Assembly (NCBI RefSeq): GCF_027489515.1
Contig: NZ_JAIXZS010000059.1
Span: 1 to 53,888 of the forward strand
Reading direction: 5' to 3'
DNA from: Novosphingobium sp.
GTDB taxonomy: Bacteria > Pseudomonadota > Alphaproteobacteria > Sphingomonadales > Sphingomonadaceae
Length of the DNA: 53,888 nucleotides
Each line of letters begins with the position of its first letter. The first letter of the stretch is position 1. Under the pieces are notes generated by a model. The model made no database searches. It was not told the origin of the DNA and saw only the letters and a list, made by a program, of their open reading frames with translations. A program made the translations under genes and the position numbers. Shown piece by piece: positions 17,548-26,449 of this stretch.

Positions 17548-18036
17548 TCACTCCGGATAATCGGAAACCACGACATCCCAGTGATCTTCGAGCAGCGAGA
17601 ACCGCTTTGCTTCCTCTTCATCCAGTAAAGCGGCGTCCTTGAACAACCGTTTGCGCGCCTCTGCCCAGCGGGTCTCCCACGCCGGATCATTGATCGCTGC
17701 CGCGCCGTCGCGGTAGGTGATCGTCACGCGCACGTCCCAACGCGGACCACCGGCGATATGCGTGAACGGATACTCGGTCTTCATGGCAAGGATGAAGCCT
17801 TCCTTGCGCATCTCTTCAAGCAGCGGCTTGTGGTTCTTCTCGTAGAGCGCAACGAAGTCCTTCAGCGAACCCCATCTCACCCGGTAATAGGATTCGATCT
17901 TCGCCGGAACATCCTTGGGGCGCGGCGCAGATGAGGGCAGGCTTTGCGCAAGAACCGGAGAGGTCGTCAGAACCCCTAGACCGGCGGCCGCGCACACGAG
18001 CACAAGCTTGATGGAAGCTTTCACGAGACCTCGCAC
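17548..18036 (-). CDS. Exported protein with possible dimeric alpha/beta-barrel fold
   Basis: A 162-residue protein with a clear signal peptide (hydrophobic core LVLVCAAAGLGVL, cleavage after PVLAQ near residue 31). The mature part has a strand-helix pattern YYRVRWGSLKDFVALYEKNH, then VRVTITYRDG, ending DHWDVVVSDYPE. This resembles ferredoxin-like (ABM/dimeric alpha-beta barrel) proteins, but no family is assigned with certainty. Starts with GTG at 18036. Probably periplasmic. Confidence 0.65.
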   Translation of the reverse strand: MRGLVKASIKLVLVCAAAGLGVLTTSPVLAQSLPSSAPRPKDVPAKIESYYRVRWGSLKDFVALYEKNHKPLLEEMRKEGFILAMKTEYPFTHIAGGPRWDVRVTITYRDGAAAINDPAWETRWAEARKRLFKDAALLDEEEAKRFSLLEDHWDVVVSDYPE

Positions 18037-18139
18037 ATTCTGACCAAAGGACGGTCCGGCGTTCCGGCAGCCTGATCAATCTGGAACAGGTGCGAAAGCA
18101 GTCAACGATTTTCTCGGTCAGCCAAGGCCCATCAGCGTG

Positions 18140-19066
18140 TTACTTTGGTGCCTCACGCCCCAAGGCCTCCGCCAGCACTCGCAGCCCGTCCGAATCCCGC
18201 AGCGTCACGTCCGACTGCGGCAGCGGGATGCTCACCCCGCTGTCCTTCAGCGCATGCCATGCTGCCTTGAGCACATCCGAGCGCACGTTGCCCACGCCGT
18301 TTTCCGGGTCGTTGATCGAGACATAGATGAGCAGCTGGATCGCGCTCGGCCCGAACGCATCGAGCAGGATCGACGGCTCCGGGTCCTTGAGCACGCGCGG
18401 CACGGTCATCACCGCTTCCAGCAGCAGCTTCTCCGCGAGATCGAGGTCGCTTTCATAGGCGATCCCGATGGGAATGGTGATCCCGACCAGCCGCGAGGAA
18501 TAGGACCAGTTCTCGACCTGCGTGGTCATCAGGATTTCGTTCGGAATCAGGATCTCGCGGTTGTCGCGCGTCGTCACCGAAACCGCGCGCACGCCGATCC
18601 GGCTCACCTCGCCGAAGGTGCTGCCCTTGGTGTCGGTCACCGCGATCACGTCGCCCGGCTTGATCGAGCGGTCCATCAGGAGGATCACGCCCGCGATCAG
18701 GTTGCCGAAGGTCTTCTGCAGGCCAAAGCCGACCGCGAGGCCAAAGGCGCCCGAAAACACCGTGAGCGTGGTGAGGTTGATCCCCACCGCATCGATGCCG
18801 ACGAGCACCGCGATCGTCCACACCGTGACGGTCATCAGCTTCTCGCCAAGCGCGCGCTGCGTCCCGTCGAGGCCGCGCATGCTGCGCACCGCGCGCCGTC
18901 CGATCCGCCCGACCACCCGCCCGAACACGATCACGAGGATGACGACAACGATCATCCACATCGCGTTGAACAGCGAGATATGCGTGCGGCCGACATCGAA
19001 GCCGACGTCGTCAAGCGAGCGCGCCCACTGTGCGACACTGCGCTGCAGCTTGGTCCACTCGCTCAT
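18140..19066 (-). CDS. Small-conductance mechanosensitive channel, MscS family
   Basis: A 308-residue channel opening under membrane tension to protect from hypo-osmotic shock. Three membrane helices are visible: NAMWMIVVVILVIVFGRVVG near 30, KLMTVTVWTIAVLVGIDAVG near 75, and the Gly/Ala-rich pore helix VFSGAFGLAVGFGLQKTFG near 105. After them comes the beta domain with MDRSIKPGDVIAV and PNEILMTTQVENWS and a C-terminal alpha/beta domain. The ATG at 19066 overlaps the metC stop (ATGA), so the two are translationally coupled although no functional link is obvious. Confidence 0.93.
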   Translation of the reverse strand: MSEWTKLQRSVAQWARSLDDVGFDVGRTHISLFNAMWMIVVVILVIVFGRVVGRIGRRAVRSMRGLDGTQRALGEKLMTVTVWTIAVLVGIDAVGINLTTLTVFSGAFGLAVGFGLQKTFGNLIAGVILLMDRSIKPGDVIAVTDTKGSTFGEVSRIGVRAVSVTTRDNREILIPNEILMTTQVENWSYSSRLVGITIPIGIAYESDLDLAEKLLLEAVMTVPRVLKDPEPSILLDAFGPSAIQLLIYVSINDPENGVGNVRSDVLKAAWHALKDSGVSIPLPQSDVTLRDSDGLRVLAEALGREAPK

Positions 19067-20292
19067 GCCGCCGCGCTCCATACGCCAAGCGCCTGCTCCA
19101 GATCGGCGATCAGGTCCGCCGTATCCTCGAGGCCGATCGAAAGCCGCACCCCGAAGCGGTCGTCGTCCGCCAGCCCCGGCAGCGGCCAGGGGCTCGCGGT
19201 GCGGATCGGCGCGGGATCGACCGGGGTGGCAAGGCTTTCGAACCCGCCCCAAGAATAGCCGATGCCGAACAGCGTGAGCGCGTCAATCAGTGCGTCGCGC
19301 GCGGCCGACGTGCCGCCTTTCAGCACGAAGCTGAACAGCCCGCAGCCGCCGGAAAAATCGCGCTTCCACAGATCATGTCCCGGCGATCCCGGCAGCATCG
19401 GGCAGAGCACTTTTGCCACTTCCGGCCGCCCTTCGAGCCACTCGGCAATCGCCAGCGCCGAGGCGGTTTCCTGCGCGAGCCTGAGGCCCATGGTCCTGAG
19501 GCCGCGCAGCATCAGCGCGGCATCGTCGGGCGAGACGACATTGCCCAGCCCCTGCGCGCGGATGCGCAGCTTGCGATACCACTGCGGCCCCGCGCTGGCC
19601 GAACCCATCATCGCATCGGAATGCCCGCCAACATGCTTGGTCAGGCTCATGATCGCAATGTCCGCCCCGCGCTCCAGCGCCGGAAAGCCCAGCGGCGAGG
19701 CCCACGTATTGTCGAGCACCACGGTCAGCTCATGCGCCTTGGCGATCGCGGAGAGGCCCGGCACATCGCATACCTCGATCGTCAGGCTGCCTGGCACTTC
19801 CAGCAGCACCGCCTTGGTCCGTTCGCAGATCGCCGCCTCGAACGCCGCCGGATCGCTCGCATCGAACCACCGCGTCTCGATCCCGAAGTCCTTGAGCAGC
19901 CCGCGACCCATCGCGCGGCTCGGCTCGTAGGCATTGTCGATCATCAGCAGTACATCACCCGGCCGCAGCACCGTGAGCAGCGCGCCCATGATCGCCGCGA
20001 CGCCCGAAGGGTAGAGCACCGTGCCCTCGGCCCCCGGCTCCAGCGCGGTCAGCGCGCCGGAGAGCGCCCACTGCGTCGGCGCGCCGCGCCGGCCGTAATA
20101 GAACTTGCCGTCCTCGTTGGCAGGATGCGCGCGCAGGGCCGCCATATCGGGATAGAGGTGCGTGCTTGCCCGGTAGACCGGCGGATTGACCACTGCACCG
20201 GGATGCTCCGCCGTGCCGGTCCATTCGGCGCGCCGGCCTGCGCCCACAAGCCGCGTGCCGGTGCCGAGGTGTTCGCTGTCATGTTCCGCCAT
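19063..20292 (-). CDS. metC: Cystathionine beta-lyase (PLP-dependent, Cys/Met metabolism)
   Basis: Cleaves cystathionine to homocysteine, ammonia and pyruvate for methionine synthesis. The 409-residue protein has the Cys/Met PLP-enzyme layout: FYYGRRGAPTQWALSGALTALEPG near 65, LYPSGVAAIMGALL, the aspartate in VVLDNTWASPLGFPALERGAD, and the PLP-lysine motif SLTKHVGGHSD near 213. Related gamma-synthases or gamma-lyases cannot be excluded by eye, but overall features fit MetC of alphaproteobacteria. It lies between sseA and mscS, giving a sulfur-metabolism context. Confidence 0.88.
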   Translation of the reverse strand: MAEHDSEHLGTGTRLVGAGRRAEWTGTAEHPGAVVNPPVYRASTHLYPDMAALRAHPANEDGKFYYGRRGAPTQWALSGALTALEPGAEGTVLYPSGVAAIMGALLTVLRPGDVLLMIDNAYEPSRAMGRGLLKDFGIETRWFDASDPAAFEAAICERTKAVLLEVPGSLTIEVCDVPGLSAIAKAHELTVVLDNTWASPLGFPALERGADIAIMSLTKHVGGHSDAMMGSASAGPQWYRKLRIRAQGLGNVVSPDDAALMLRGLRTMGLRLAQETASALAIAEWLEGRPEVAKVLCPMLPGSPGHDLWKRDFSGGCGLFSFVLKGGTSAARDALIDALTLFGIGYSWGGFESLATPVDPAPIRTASPWPLPGLADDDRFGVRLSIGLEDTADLIADLEQALGVWSAAA

Positions 20293-20338
20293 AGGGAAGT
20301 GTTAGGCGCATTTCGCGGGGAAGGGAATCGCGAGAAAG

Positions 20339-20436
20339 CCCCTCCCCGCTCGGGGAGGGGTTGGGGAGGGGTAACCGAGCTCGCCATTCAATCGCCGCGC
20401 ACCCCCACCCAGCCTCCCCCGAACGGGGGAGGGGCA
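20339..20436. repeat. Family B hairpin doublet
   Basis: Unit 1: CCCCTCCCCG at 20339-20348 pairs with CGGGGAGGGG at 20351-20360 and runs into four G-runs (20352-20371). Unit 2, in opposite orientation: CCTCCCCCG at 20413-20421 with CGGGGGAGG at 20424-20432, preceded by GCCGCGCACCCCCACCC. The doublet fills the gap between sseA and metC and closely resembles those at 47161 and 51926. Confidence 0.85.
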
Positions 20437-20456
20437 AGCGCCTGCAAACCGAAATC

Positions 20457-21302
20457 CTAACGCGCCGCGCCGGTTTCCTTGGGCGTTGCCGGGTCCGCGC
20501 CCCATTCGCTCCAGCTGCCGTCGTAGAGCGCCACATCATGCTTGCCGATCAGGTGCGCGGCAAAGATCAGCACATTGGCCGTCACGCCTGAACCGCAGCT
20601 CGTGATCAGCGGGCGGGCCAGATCAACCCTTGCGGCCTCGAACACGGCGCGGATCTCGTCAGGACTCTTCCACGTCCCGTCTGGCTGGAACAGGCTGGCG
20701 TAATAGACGTTGCGCGCGCCGGGGATGTGGCCGCTGGCAAGGCCCGGCTTCACTTCGGGCACGTCGCCGGTAAACCGCCCGGGCCCCCGCGCATCGACCA
20801 CCAGTTCGCGCTCCGTATCGAGGTTCGCCAGCACGTCGGCCTTGCTGCGCACATGCCGGTCGTCGCTCCACACGGTGAAGTGCCGATGCCGCAGCGTCTC
20901 GCGCCCTTGCGCGCATCTGCGTCCTTCCGCCTTCCACTTGGCGATCCCGCCATCGAGCAGCGCCACATTGGCCGCACCGAACATCGTCAGCATGAACCAT
21001 GCGCGCGTCGCGGTCTTCACCGGGCTGTCGTCGTAGAGCACGATGCGGCTGCCATCGCCGAGCCCGAGGCTCTGCATCTTGCTGGCAAAACGCTCGGCGC
21101 TGGGCAGCATGTTGAGCCCCGGCTGCGCGGGATCGGCCAGCTCGGCAAGGTTCATGAACACCGCGCCCGGGATGTGGCAGGCCTCGTATTCGAGCACCGG
21201 ATCGCGGCCGTGCTCGGGCAGAAATGCGCTCGCATCGACAATGCGCAGATCACTCGCGCCCAGCTCGCTGGCGAGCCACTGGGTCGAGACCAGGGAATCC
21301 AT
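20457..21302 (-). CDS. sseA: 3-mercaptopyruvate sulfurtransferase
   Basis: Two-domain rhodanese of 281 residues transferring sulfur from 3-mercaptopyruvate to cyanide, thiols or thioredoxin. The N-terminal inactive rhodanese domain (about 1-140) has VDASAFLP and the [10 protein letters not shown] strand. The C-terminal domain (about 160-281) has [25 protein letters not shown] and the active-site loop SCGSGVTAN with the catalytic cysteine near residue 234. The CGSGVTA loop is the MST type rather than the CRKGVT of thiosulfate sulfurtransferase. It forms a sulfur cluster with metC downstream. Confidence 0.93.
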   Translation of the reverse strand: MDSLVSTQWLASELGASDLRIVDASAFLPEHGRDPVLEYEACHIPGAVFMNLAELADPAQPGLNMLPSAERFASKMQSLGLGDGSRIVLYDDSPVKTATRAWFMLTMFGAANVALLDGGIAKWKAEGRRCAQGRETLRHRHFTVWSDDRHVRSKADVLANLDTERELVVDARGPGRFTGDVPEVKPGLASGHIPGARNVYYASLFQPDGTWKSPDEIRAVFEAARVDLARPLITSCGSGVTANVLIFAAHLIGKHDVALYDGSWSEWGADPATPKETGAAR

Positions 21303-21484
21303 GGGTCAGCTCCGTCCTGCATGCGGCCCGTCTTTGCGGGTCCTTTGGGGGTGAGACTAGACCCGCCCCCCGCCCTCGTCACGCCAAAAATGGGACGAAA
21401 CCGCCATTCCCCTCTCCTGCCCCAAGCGCCCGCTTGCTCCCTCGTGCCCGGCGGTGCAAAGGCGCCGGGACGAAAGGACCTGCC

Positions 21485-21946
21485 ATGACCGATATCGGCG
21501 CAACCCCCCTCCACCTCGGCCAGACGAGCAGCCTGCCCGCTTCGCCTGAGGAGGCGGTGCTCGATTACGTGCCCAATCCGCGCGCCGGCTCGCTGTTTCT
21601 CGTGCGTTTTGCTGCGCCCGAGTTTACCTCGCTCTGCCCGGTAACCGGCCAGCCCGATTTCGCGCATATCGTGATCGACTACGCCCCGGGCGCGACGATC
21701 GTGGAATCGAAGTCGCTCAAGCTGTTCCTCGGCGCGTTCCGCAATCACGCCGGCTTTCACGAGGACGTCACCGTCGGCATCGGCCAGCGTCTGTTTGCCG
21801 AAATGAACCCGCAGTGGCTGCGCATCGGCGGCTACTGGTATCCGCGCGGCGGCATTCCCATCGACGTGTTCTGGCAAAGTGGGCCTGCGCCCGAGGGGCT
21901 GTGGGTCCCCGATCAGGGCGTCGCCCCCTACCGCGGCCGGGGTTGA
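21485..21946 (+). CDS. queF: 7-cyano-7-deazaguanine reductase (QueF)
   Basis: NADPH-dependent reduction of the nitrile preQ0 to preQ1 on the path to queuosine in tRNA. The 153-residue unimodular protein has the nucleophilic cysteine in [13 protein letters not shown] near residue 51, the QueF signature [20 protein letters not shown] near 76 and the C-terminal [10 protein letters not shown]. It is a short type I (T-fold) enzyme. The ATG at 21485 is supported by a GAAAGGA site just upstream. I looked for a preQ1 riboswitch in the 180-nt upstream gap and see none. Confidence 0.95.
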   Translation: MTDIGATPLHLGQTSSLPASPEEAVLDYVPNPRAGSLFLVRFAAPEFTSLCPVTGQPDFAHIVIDYAPGATIVESKSLKLFLGAFRNHAGFHEDVTVGIGQRLFAEMNPQWLRIGGYWYPRGGIPIDVFWQSGPAPEGLWVPDQGVAPYRGRG

Positions 21947-21989
21947 TGCAAGGGATGCGCTCCCGGTTCGGGCCGGGAGCGCACCTTAT

Positions 21990-22427
21990 CTACCGCCGCC
22001 AGTAGCCGCCTGCGGGATAGCGGCCCGATTCCCGGTCGATCCATGCGCGGATCTGGATGTAGCTCTTGCCGATATCGCGTGCCGAGGCAAAGTCACGCTC
22101 GCGGCATTCGTGGCGCTCATGGTCCTGCAGGTCGTCGATCGAGCGCTGGATGCGTGATGCAGTCCGGCGGTCGATCTGGCCGCTGCCGACTTCGCGCCGC
22201 AGCCGGTTTTCCAGCAGATAGGCGCGCTGGCCGGAGCAGGTGGAATCGACGAGGTAGCGGTCGATCTGGCCCTGCTCGCGCGGGTCGCGCTGATAACCGC
22301 CGTACCCGCTGCCATAGCCGTATCCATAGCCCGGGCCGCGCCAGTCCTGCGCGCTCGCCGCGCCGCCAATGGCAAGAGCGCTGCCGAGTGCGAGCGCCGT
22401 GGTGAGAACCTTCGAGATCGTCTTCAT
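21990..22427 (-). CDS. Small exported Gly/Tyr-rich protein
   Basis: A 145-residue protein with signal peptide MKTISKVLTTALALGSALAI and cleavage after AASAQ near residue 27. A low-complexity segment GPGYGYGYGSGYGGY follows, then a charged helical domain with two cysteines (CSGQ and HECRE) that might form a disulfide. Function unknown; periplasmic or surface location inferred. The 190-nt gap upstream to the SDR gene shows no clear site. Confidence 0.7.
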   Translation of the reverse strand: MKTISKVLTTALALGSALAIGGAASAQDWRGPGYGYGYGSGYGGYQRDPREQGQIDRYLVDSTCSGQRAYLLENRLRREVGSGQIDRRTASRIQRSIDDLQDHERHECRERDFASARDIGKSYIQIRAWIDRESGRYPAGGYWRR

Positions 22428-22617
22428 CGTCGTACCCCTTCACTGGTGCCGATGAAGCCGTTGTGCCTGATTCGCGGTGGCAAGAGCCTGAATGCCATGT
22501 TGGCATCCGTTCATGTTCTTCGCTACTTTTCTGAACGAATGGTGCAAACCCTTGCACTGTCGCCGTTCCCTGCCGAAAAGAAGCGCCGAGAGGGCGAACC
22601 GCCCCGCGGGAGAGAGC

Positions 22618-23361
22618 ATGTCCATGAACGGCGATACCGATTTCACCGGCCGCAAGGTCCTCGTCATCGGCGGATCGAGTGGCATCGGCAACGGCATCGC
22701 TCATGCCTTCCGTCTGCGCGGGGCAGCCGTTCATGTCTGGGGCACGCGGGCGCGAGCGGAGGATTATGATCCCGCCGAAGGGTCCGATCTTGCCGGCCTC
22801 GGTTACACCTGCGTCGATGTCGGCGATCCCGATGCCATCGAAGCCGCGCCTGCGCCGTTTGACAGCCTCGACGTCCTCGTCCTCTGCCAGGGCACCGTCG
22901 TCTACAAGCGCGGCGAGTTCGAGCGCGCGGGCTGGGACAAGGTCATGGCGGTCAATCTCGATAGCCTGATGCACTGCGCGAGGCGGTTCCGCGCCGCACT
23001 GGCCGAAGCGAAGGGCAGCATCGTTACCGTGAGTTCGGTCGCGGCTTTCGGCGCCAATATCGGCAACCCGGCCTATGCGGCATCCAAGGCTGGCGCCGTC
23101 AGCCTTACGCGCACGCTCGGCAATGCCTTTGCCGCCGAGGGTATCCGGGTCAACGGCATCGCCCCCGGCCTCGTCGCCACCAAGCTCACCAAAGTCACCA
23201 CCGACCATCCCGAACGGCTCGCCGGCTCCATCGCCCGCATCCCGCAAGGCCGGCTCGGCACGCCGGAGGACATGGCCGGCGCGGTCCTGTTCCTCGCTTC
23301 GCCGCTCGCGTCGTACGTCACCGGGCAAACGCTGATCGTCGATGGAGGGCTCTCGCTGTGA
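22618..23361 (+). CDS. Short-chain dehydrogenase/reductase
   Basis: A 247-residue classical SDR. The cofactor motif GGSSGIGNGIAHAF is near residue 16; CQGTV substitutes for the usual NAG strand; the catalytic serine is in VTVSSVAAFG and YxxxK in YAASKAG near 152; the end is TGQTLIVDGG, typical of 3-oxoacyl-ACP reductase-like enzymes. The start at 22618 follows GGGAGAGA; an ATG six bases later is possible. It overlaps the following dehydrogenase gene by 4 nt, so both probably act on the same sugar- or alcohol-derived substrate. Substrate unknown. Confidence 0.88.
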   Translation: MSMNGDTDFTGRKVLVIGGSSGIGNGIAHAFRLRGAAVHVWGTRARAEDYDPAEGSDLAGLGYTCVDVGDPDAIEAAPAPFDSLDVLVLCQGTVVYKRGEFERAGWDKVMAVNLDSLMHCARRFRAALAEAKGSIVTVSSVAAFGANIGNPAYAASKAGAVSLTRTLGNAFAAEGIRVNGIAPGLVATKLTKVTTDHPERLAGSIARIPQGRLGTPEDMAGAVLFLASPLASYVTGQTLIVDGGLSL

Positions 23362-24398
23362 AGGCCCTGCGCTACTACGGCGCGCGCGACGTCCGCTATG
23401 AAAGCATGGACGATCCGGCGCCCCAGTCCCCCGAAGACGCCGTCGTGCGCGTCACCGCCTGCTCGATCTGCGGCTCGGACCTCCACATCTATCACGGCCA
23501 TGGCTTCTCGGAGGACGTGGGCTTCTGCGTCGGCCACGAGGCGGTGGGCGAAGTCGTCGAAGTCGGCCGCGCGGTGCAGCGCCACAAGGTCGGCGATCTC
23601 GTCATGCTCCCCGCCGCAGTCGGCTGCGGCCGCTGCCGCTCGTGCCTCGCGGGCGTGGTCCACACCTGCGAGTTCAATGCCAGCGCCTGCTACGGCCTCT
23701 CCGCCCGCCTGCAAGGCTCGCAGGCCGAAGCCGTGCGGGTCCCCGCCGCCGACATGAACGCCGTCCCCATCCCCGAAGGCGTGAGCGAAGAGCAGGCGCT
23801 GATGATGACCGACGCGCTCGCCACCGCATGGTTCGGCGCGCGGCAGGCCGATATCCGCCCTGGCGCGTCGGTCGCGGTGATCGGCCTCGGCCCCATCGGC
23901 CTGATGGCCGTCGAAAGCGCCTATGTCATGGGCGCCCACGTGGTCTACGCGATCGATCCGATCCCCGAACGCCGCGCGATGGCGGAAGCGTCAGGCGCGA
24001 TTACCCTCCACCCGGACGAGGCGCTGGAACGCATCAAGGCAGACACCAAGGGCCGCAAGCTCGATTGCGTCGTCGAAGTCGTCGGTAGCGACGCGACGGT
24101 CGATTTCGCGCTCCGCCTCGTGCGCCCGCGCGGCACCGTCTCGGTCATCGGCGTCCAGCAATCGCGCCGCTTCGCCTTCCCGCTGGAACGCGCCTTCGCC
24201 GCCAGCCTTACCTTCCGCATCGGCACTTGCTCTGTGCCGGAGGAACTCCCGGCGCTGTTCCCGCTCGTCCAGTCCGGTCGCCTGAAACCCGAACGCACGA
24301 TCACGCACCGCATGCCTTTAAGCGCAGGTGCAGAAGCCTACCGCCTGTTCGAAGCGCGCGAGGCTGGAGCGCTGAAGATGGTGCTGACGCCGAACTAG
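23358..24398 (+). CDS. Zinc-dependent medium-chain alcohol dehydrogenase
   Basis: A 346-residue MDR-family dehydrogenase. Catalytic zinc ligands are in SICGSDLH near 38 and GHEAVGEV near 60. The structural-zinc loop is GCGRCRSCLAGVVHTC near 95, the Rossmann motif GLGPIGLMAVESA near 176, and the cofactor aspartate in AIDPIPERR. It could oxidise a polyol or sugar alcohol; substrate not readable. The GTG start overlaps the SDR stop (GTGA). The TAG stop shares bases with the stop of the convergent deoR gene, so no terminator lies between them. Confidence 0.9.
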   Translation: MKALRYYGARDVRYESMDDPAPQSPEDAVVRVTACSICGSDLHIYHGHGFSEDVGFCVGHEAVGEVVEVGRAVQRHKVGDLVMLPAAVGCGRCRSCLAGVVHTCEFNASACYGLSARLQGSQAEAVRVPAADMNAVPIPEGVSEEQALMMTDALATAWFGARQADIRPGASVAVIGLGPIGLMAVESAYVMGAHVVYAIDPIPERRAMAEASGAITLHPDEALERIKADTKGRKLDCVVEVVGSDATVDFALRLVRPRGTVSVIGVQQSRRFAFPLERAFAASLTFRIGTCSVPEELPALFPLVQSGRLKPERTITHRMPLSAGAEAYRLFEAREAGALKMVLTPN

Positions 24399-25171
24399 GA
24401 CGCCACCACCAGCTCCACTCCCGCCGCCTTCACCATCGCTGCATGCTCCGGCGCGATCCCCGCGTCCGTCACCAGCACGTCCACCTCGTCCAGCCCGCAC
24501 ACGATCGTACCGGAGCCCGAAGCAAACTTCGCCGAATCCACCAGCAGGATCACCTGCTCGGCCCGGTCGATCAGCCGCCGTTCCGCCGCCACCAGCACCA
24601 CGTCCTGCTGCATCACGCCCTGCGGCCCCACCGAAGCCGCGCCCATGAACAGCTTGGGCGCGTGGAAGCGGGGCATCGATTCCTCGCCCGCCGCCGCCAG
24701 AATGATGTTCTGTTCGCGAAAAACCGTGCCCGATGGCACCAGAATGCGCGTGCCAGCCTGCGGCAGCAGCGCGTTCACGATGTGGAGTGAATTGGTCAGC
24801 ACTTGCAGGCCGAGCCCCGCCAGATGCGGGCACATCTGCAAGGTCGTCGTGCCGCCGTCGATCATCACGCCTTCGCCCGGCTCGCACAGCTCTGCCGCCG
24901 CCGCGCCGATCATGCGCTTCGCCGCCATGTTGCGGTTGATCGATTGGTCGAACGGCGTGCCCGCCAGTTGCAGCACCGGCGCGCGCGGCCCTTCCGCCAG
25001 CTTCGCCCCGCCGTGCACCCGCACGATGGCCCCTGCATCCTCCAGCCGCGCCAGATCGCGCCGGATCGTCGCGGGCGAGGCATCGAGCGTCGCCTCCAGC
25101 TCGCGATAGGTGACGAAGCCGGTGCCCTGCATCGCCTCGACGATCACCTTTTCGCGTTCCGCCGCGTGCAC
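24395..25171 (-). CDS. DeoR-family transcriptional regulator of the rhamnose locus
   Basis: A 258-residue DeoR regulator: N-terminal winged helix-turn-helix (about 1-55, GFVTYRELEATLDASPATIRRDL, then VRVHGGA) and a C-terminal sugar-phosphate sensor of ISOCOT type with MIDGGTTTLQM near 100, LVPSGTVF and VLLVDSAKF near 208. The GTG at 25171 is preferred because AAGGGGG lies five bases upstream; a TTG at 25195 directly after the MFS stop would add 8 residues. Such proteins usually repress and are released by a phosphorylated sugar, here plausibly rhamnulose-1-phosphate (inference). It is last in the leftward arm. Confidence 0.88.
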   Translation of the reverse strand: MHAAEREKVIVEAMQGTGFVTYRELEATLDASPATIRRDLARLEDAGAIVRVHGGAKLAEGPRAPVLQLAGTPFDQSINRNMAAKRMIGAAAAELCEPGEGVMIDGGTTTLQMCPHLAGLGLQVLTNSLHIVNALLPQAGTRILVPSGTVFREQNIILAAAGEESMPRFHAPKLFMGAASVGPQGVMQQDVVLVAAERRLIDRAEQVILLVDSAKFASGSGTIVCGLDEVDVLVTDAGIAPEHAAMVKAAGVELVVAS

Positions 25172-25181
25172 CCGTGCCCCC

Positions 25182-25199
25182 TTGATTACATGCAATCAA
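25182..25199. promoter_or_regulatory. Palindrome at the MFS-deoR junction
   Basis: TTGATTACATGCAATCAA is an 18-bp palindrome with eight of nine pairs matching. It covers the MFS stop and lies just upstream of the deoR ribosome site. The 8-mer TTGATTGC (minus strand) recurs in the rhaK-rhaD promoter region, so it may be an internal autoregulatory operator. Confidence 0.5.
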
Positions 25200-26446
25200 A
25201 AACCGTCATGCCGTTCGGCCTCGAGTTGTTCAAGGCTTTTGCCTTCGTTCCGTGGCGCCCATACGAAGCCGATCACGCCCGAGATCACGAGGAACCCGGT
25301 CAGGATCAGCGCCAGCGTGGTAAAGCCCGTCGCCGTCAGCAGCGGCACGAAAAAGCTGAACACGCCAAGGCTCACCCGCACGATGGCAAAGCAGATCCCC
25401 TGCGCGGTCGAGCGCAGCATGGTGGGAAACATCTCCGCGCTCCACAGCTGAAAAAAGCTCTGCGCGCCAAACCCGCCGCCGAACTGCAGCAGGAACACGT
25501 GCAGCAGCGCCACCGGGATCGTCAGCGGAAACACCGCCAGCAGCGCCATGCCGATCACCTGAACGACGGCGGAAATCGCAAACAGTGTGCGCTGGTTCAC
25601 CCGGTCCGCCAGCTGCATGAACACGAGCCCGATGGAGGCCATGCCGATGGCAAAGCTCAGCGCTTGAATGCCCACCGCCTGCGCCTGCGTCGCCGCGCCC
25701 ACCGTGCGCAGGATATAGGGAAAGAAGAACCCGTTGGTCCCCGCCCACAAGTTCCAGAAGCCATACATGCCGACAAGGCCGAGGATCGAGGCGAGGTGCT
25801 TGCCCTTGAACAGCGAGGCAATCGGCGGCCGCTTTGTGCCAGAGGCCTGCGCATCCGTCCACCGCACCGATTCCGCCATGCGCGAACGCAGGAACGTCAG
25901 CGCAATCGCGATCACCAGCAGGTGCGCAAACACGATGCGCGCGCCGAGCACGCCGAGGCTGGTGAGCGCGAGGCTCATCAGCAGCACCACGACCGGCCCG
26001 AGATACCACAGCACTTGCGCCATGCCCGAATGCCGCGCCCGCGCGCCATCGGGTGCTCCCTCGGCAATCAAGGACCACGAGGCGGGAATATCCGCGCCAA
26101 CGGCAAGACCCACGATCAGGAACCCCGCCACGATCATCCACGGCGCCACCGCGAAAACCAGCAGCGCCATGCCCGCAGCGTAGATCAGCATGTCCCACTG
26201 GTAGATCGTCTTGCGCCCCAGCCGGTCGCACAGGATCCCGCCCACCAGTGCGCCGATCCCGGCGCCAATCGCATTGGGGCCAAACGCGCCCAGCAACCCG
26301 AGGAAGCCCGGCGAGAGGTGATACTGCTCCTGCCACAGCGCCAGCGCCACCGATCCCGAAACGATCGAGCCCGCATCGATATAGTTGGCGAGCCCCGCCA
26401 GGATCGTGTCACGCCATGCGGTTTTCCCGTGCGCTGCCTCGCTCAA
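25196..26446 (-). CDS. MFS sugar transporter, probable L-rhamnose permease
   Basis: A 416-residue, about 12-helix major facilitator. The loop 2-3 motif GGILCDRLGRKTIYQWD near 69 and the mid-protein CDRLGRK/ADRVNQR pair place it in the sugar/metabolite-proton symporter group; helices such as YHLSPGFLGLLGAFGPNAIGAG are clear. It starts with TTG at 26446, 3 nt after the lldD stop, and abuts deoR. As the only transporter in the locus it is inferred to import L-rhamnose by proton symport. It is not related to the RhaT (DMT) transporter of enterobacteria. Confidence 0.88.
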   Translation of the reverse strand: MSEAAHGKTAWRDTILAGLANYIDAGSIVSGSVALALWQEQYHLSPGFLGLLGAFGPNAIGAGIGALVGGILCDRLGRKTIYQWDMLIYAAGMALLVFAVAPWMIVAGFLIVGLAVGADIPASWSLIAEGAPDGARARHSGMAQVLWYLGPVVVLLMSLALTSLGVLGARIVFAHLLVIAIALTFLRSRMAESVRWTDAQASGTKRPPIASLFKGKHLASILGLVGMYGFWNLWAGTNGFFFPYILRTVGAATQAQAVGIQALSFAIGMASIGLVFMQLADRVNQRTLFAISAVVQVIGMALLAVFPLTIPVALLHVFLLQFGGGFGAQSFFQLWSAEMFPTMLRSTAQGICFAIVRVSLGVFSFFVPLLTATGFTTLALILTGFLVISGVIGFVWAPRNEGKSLEQLEAERHDGF

Positions 26447-26449
26447 ACC

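Noticed and set aside
21303..21484. Possible preQ1 riboswitch before queF
   Set aside because: No short pseudoknot-type consensus or A-rich tail near the ribosome site; the gap shows only C-rich sequence.
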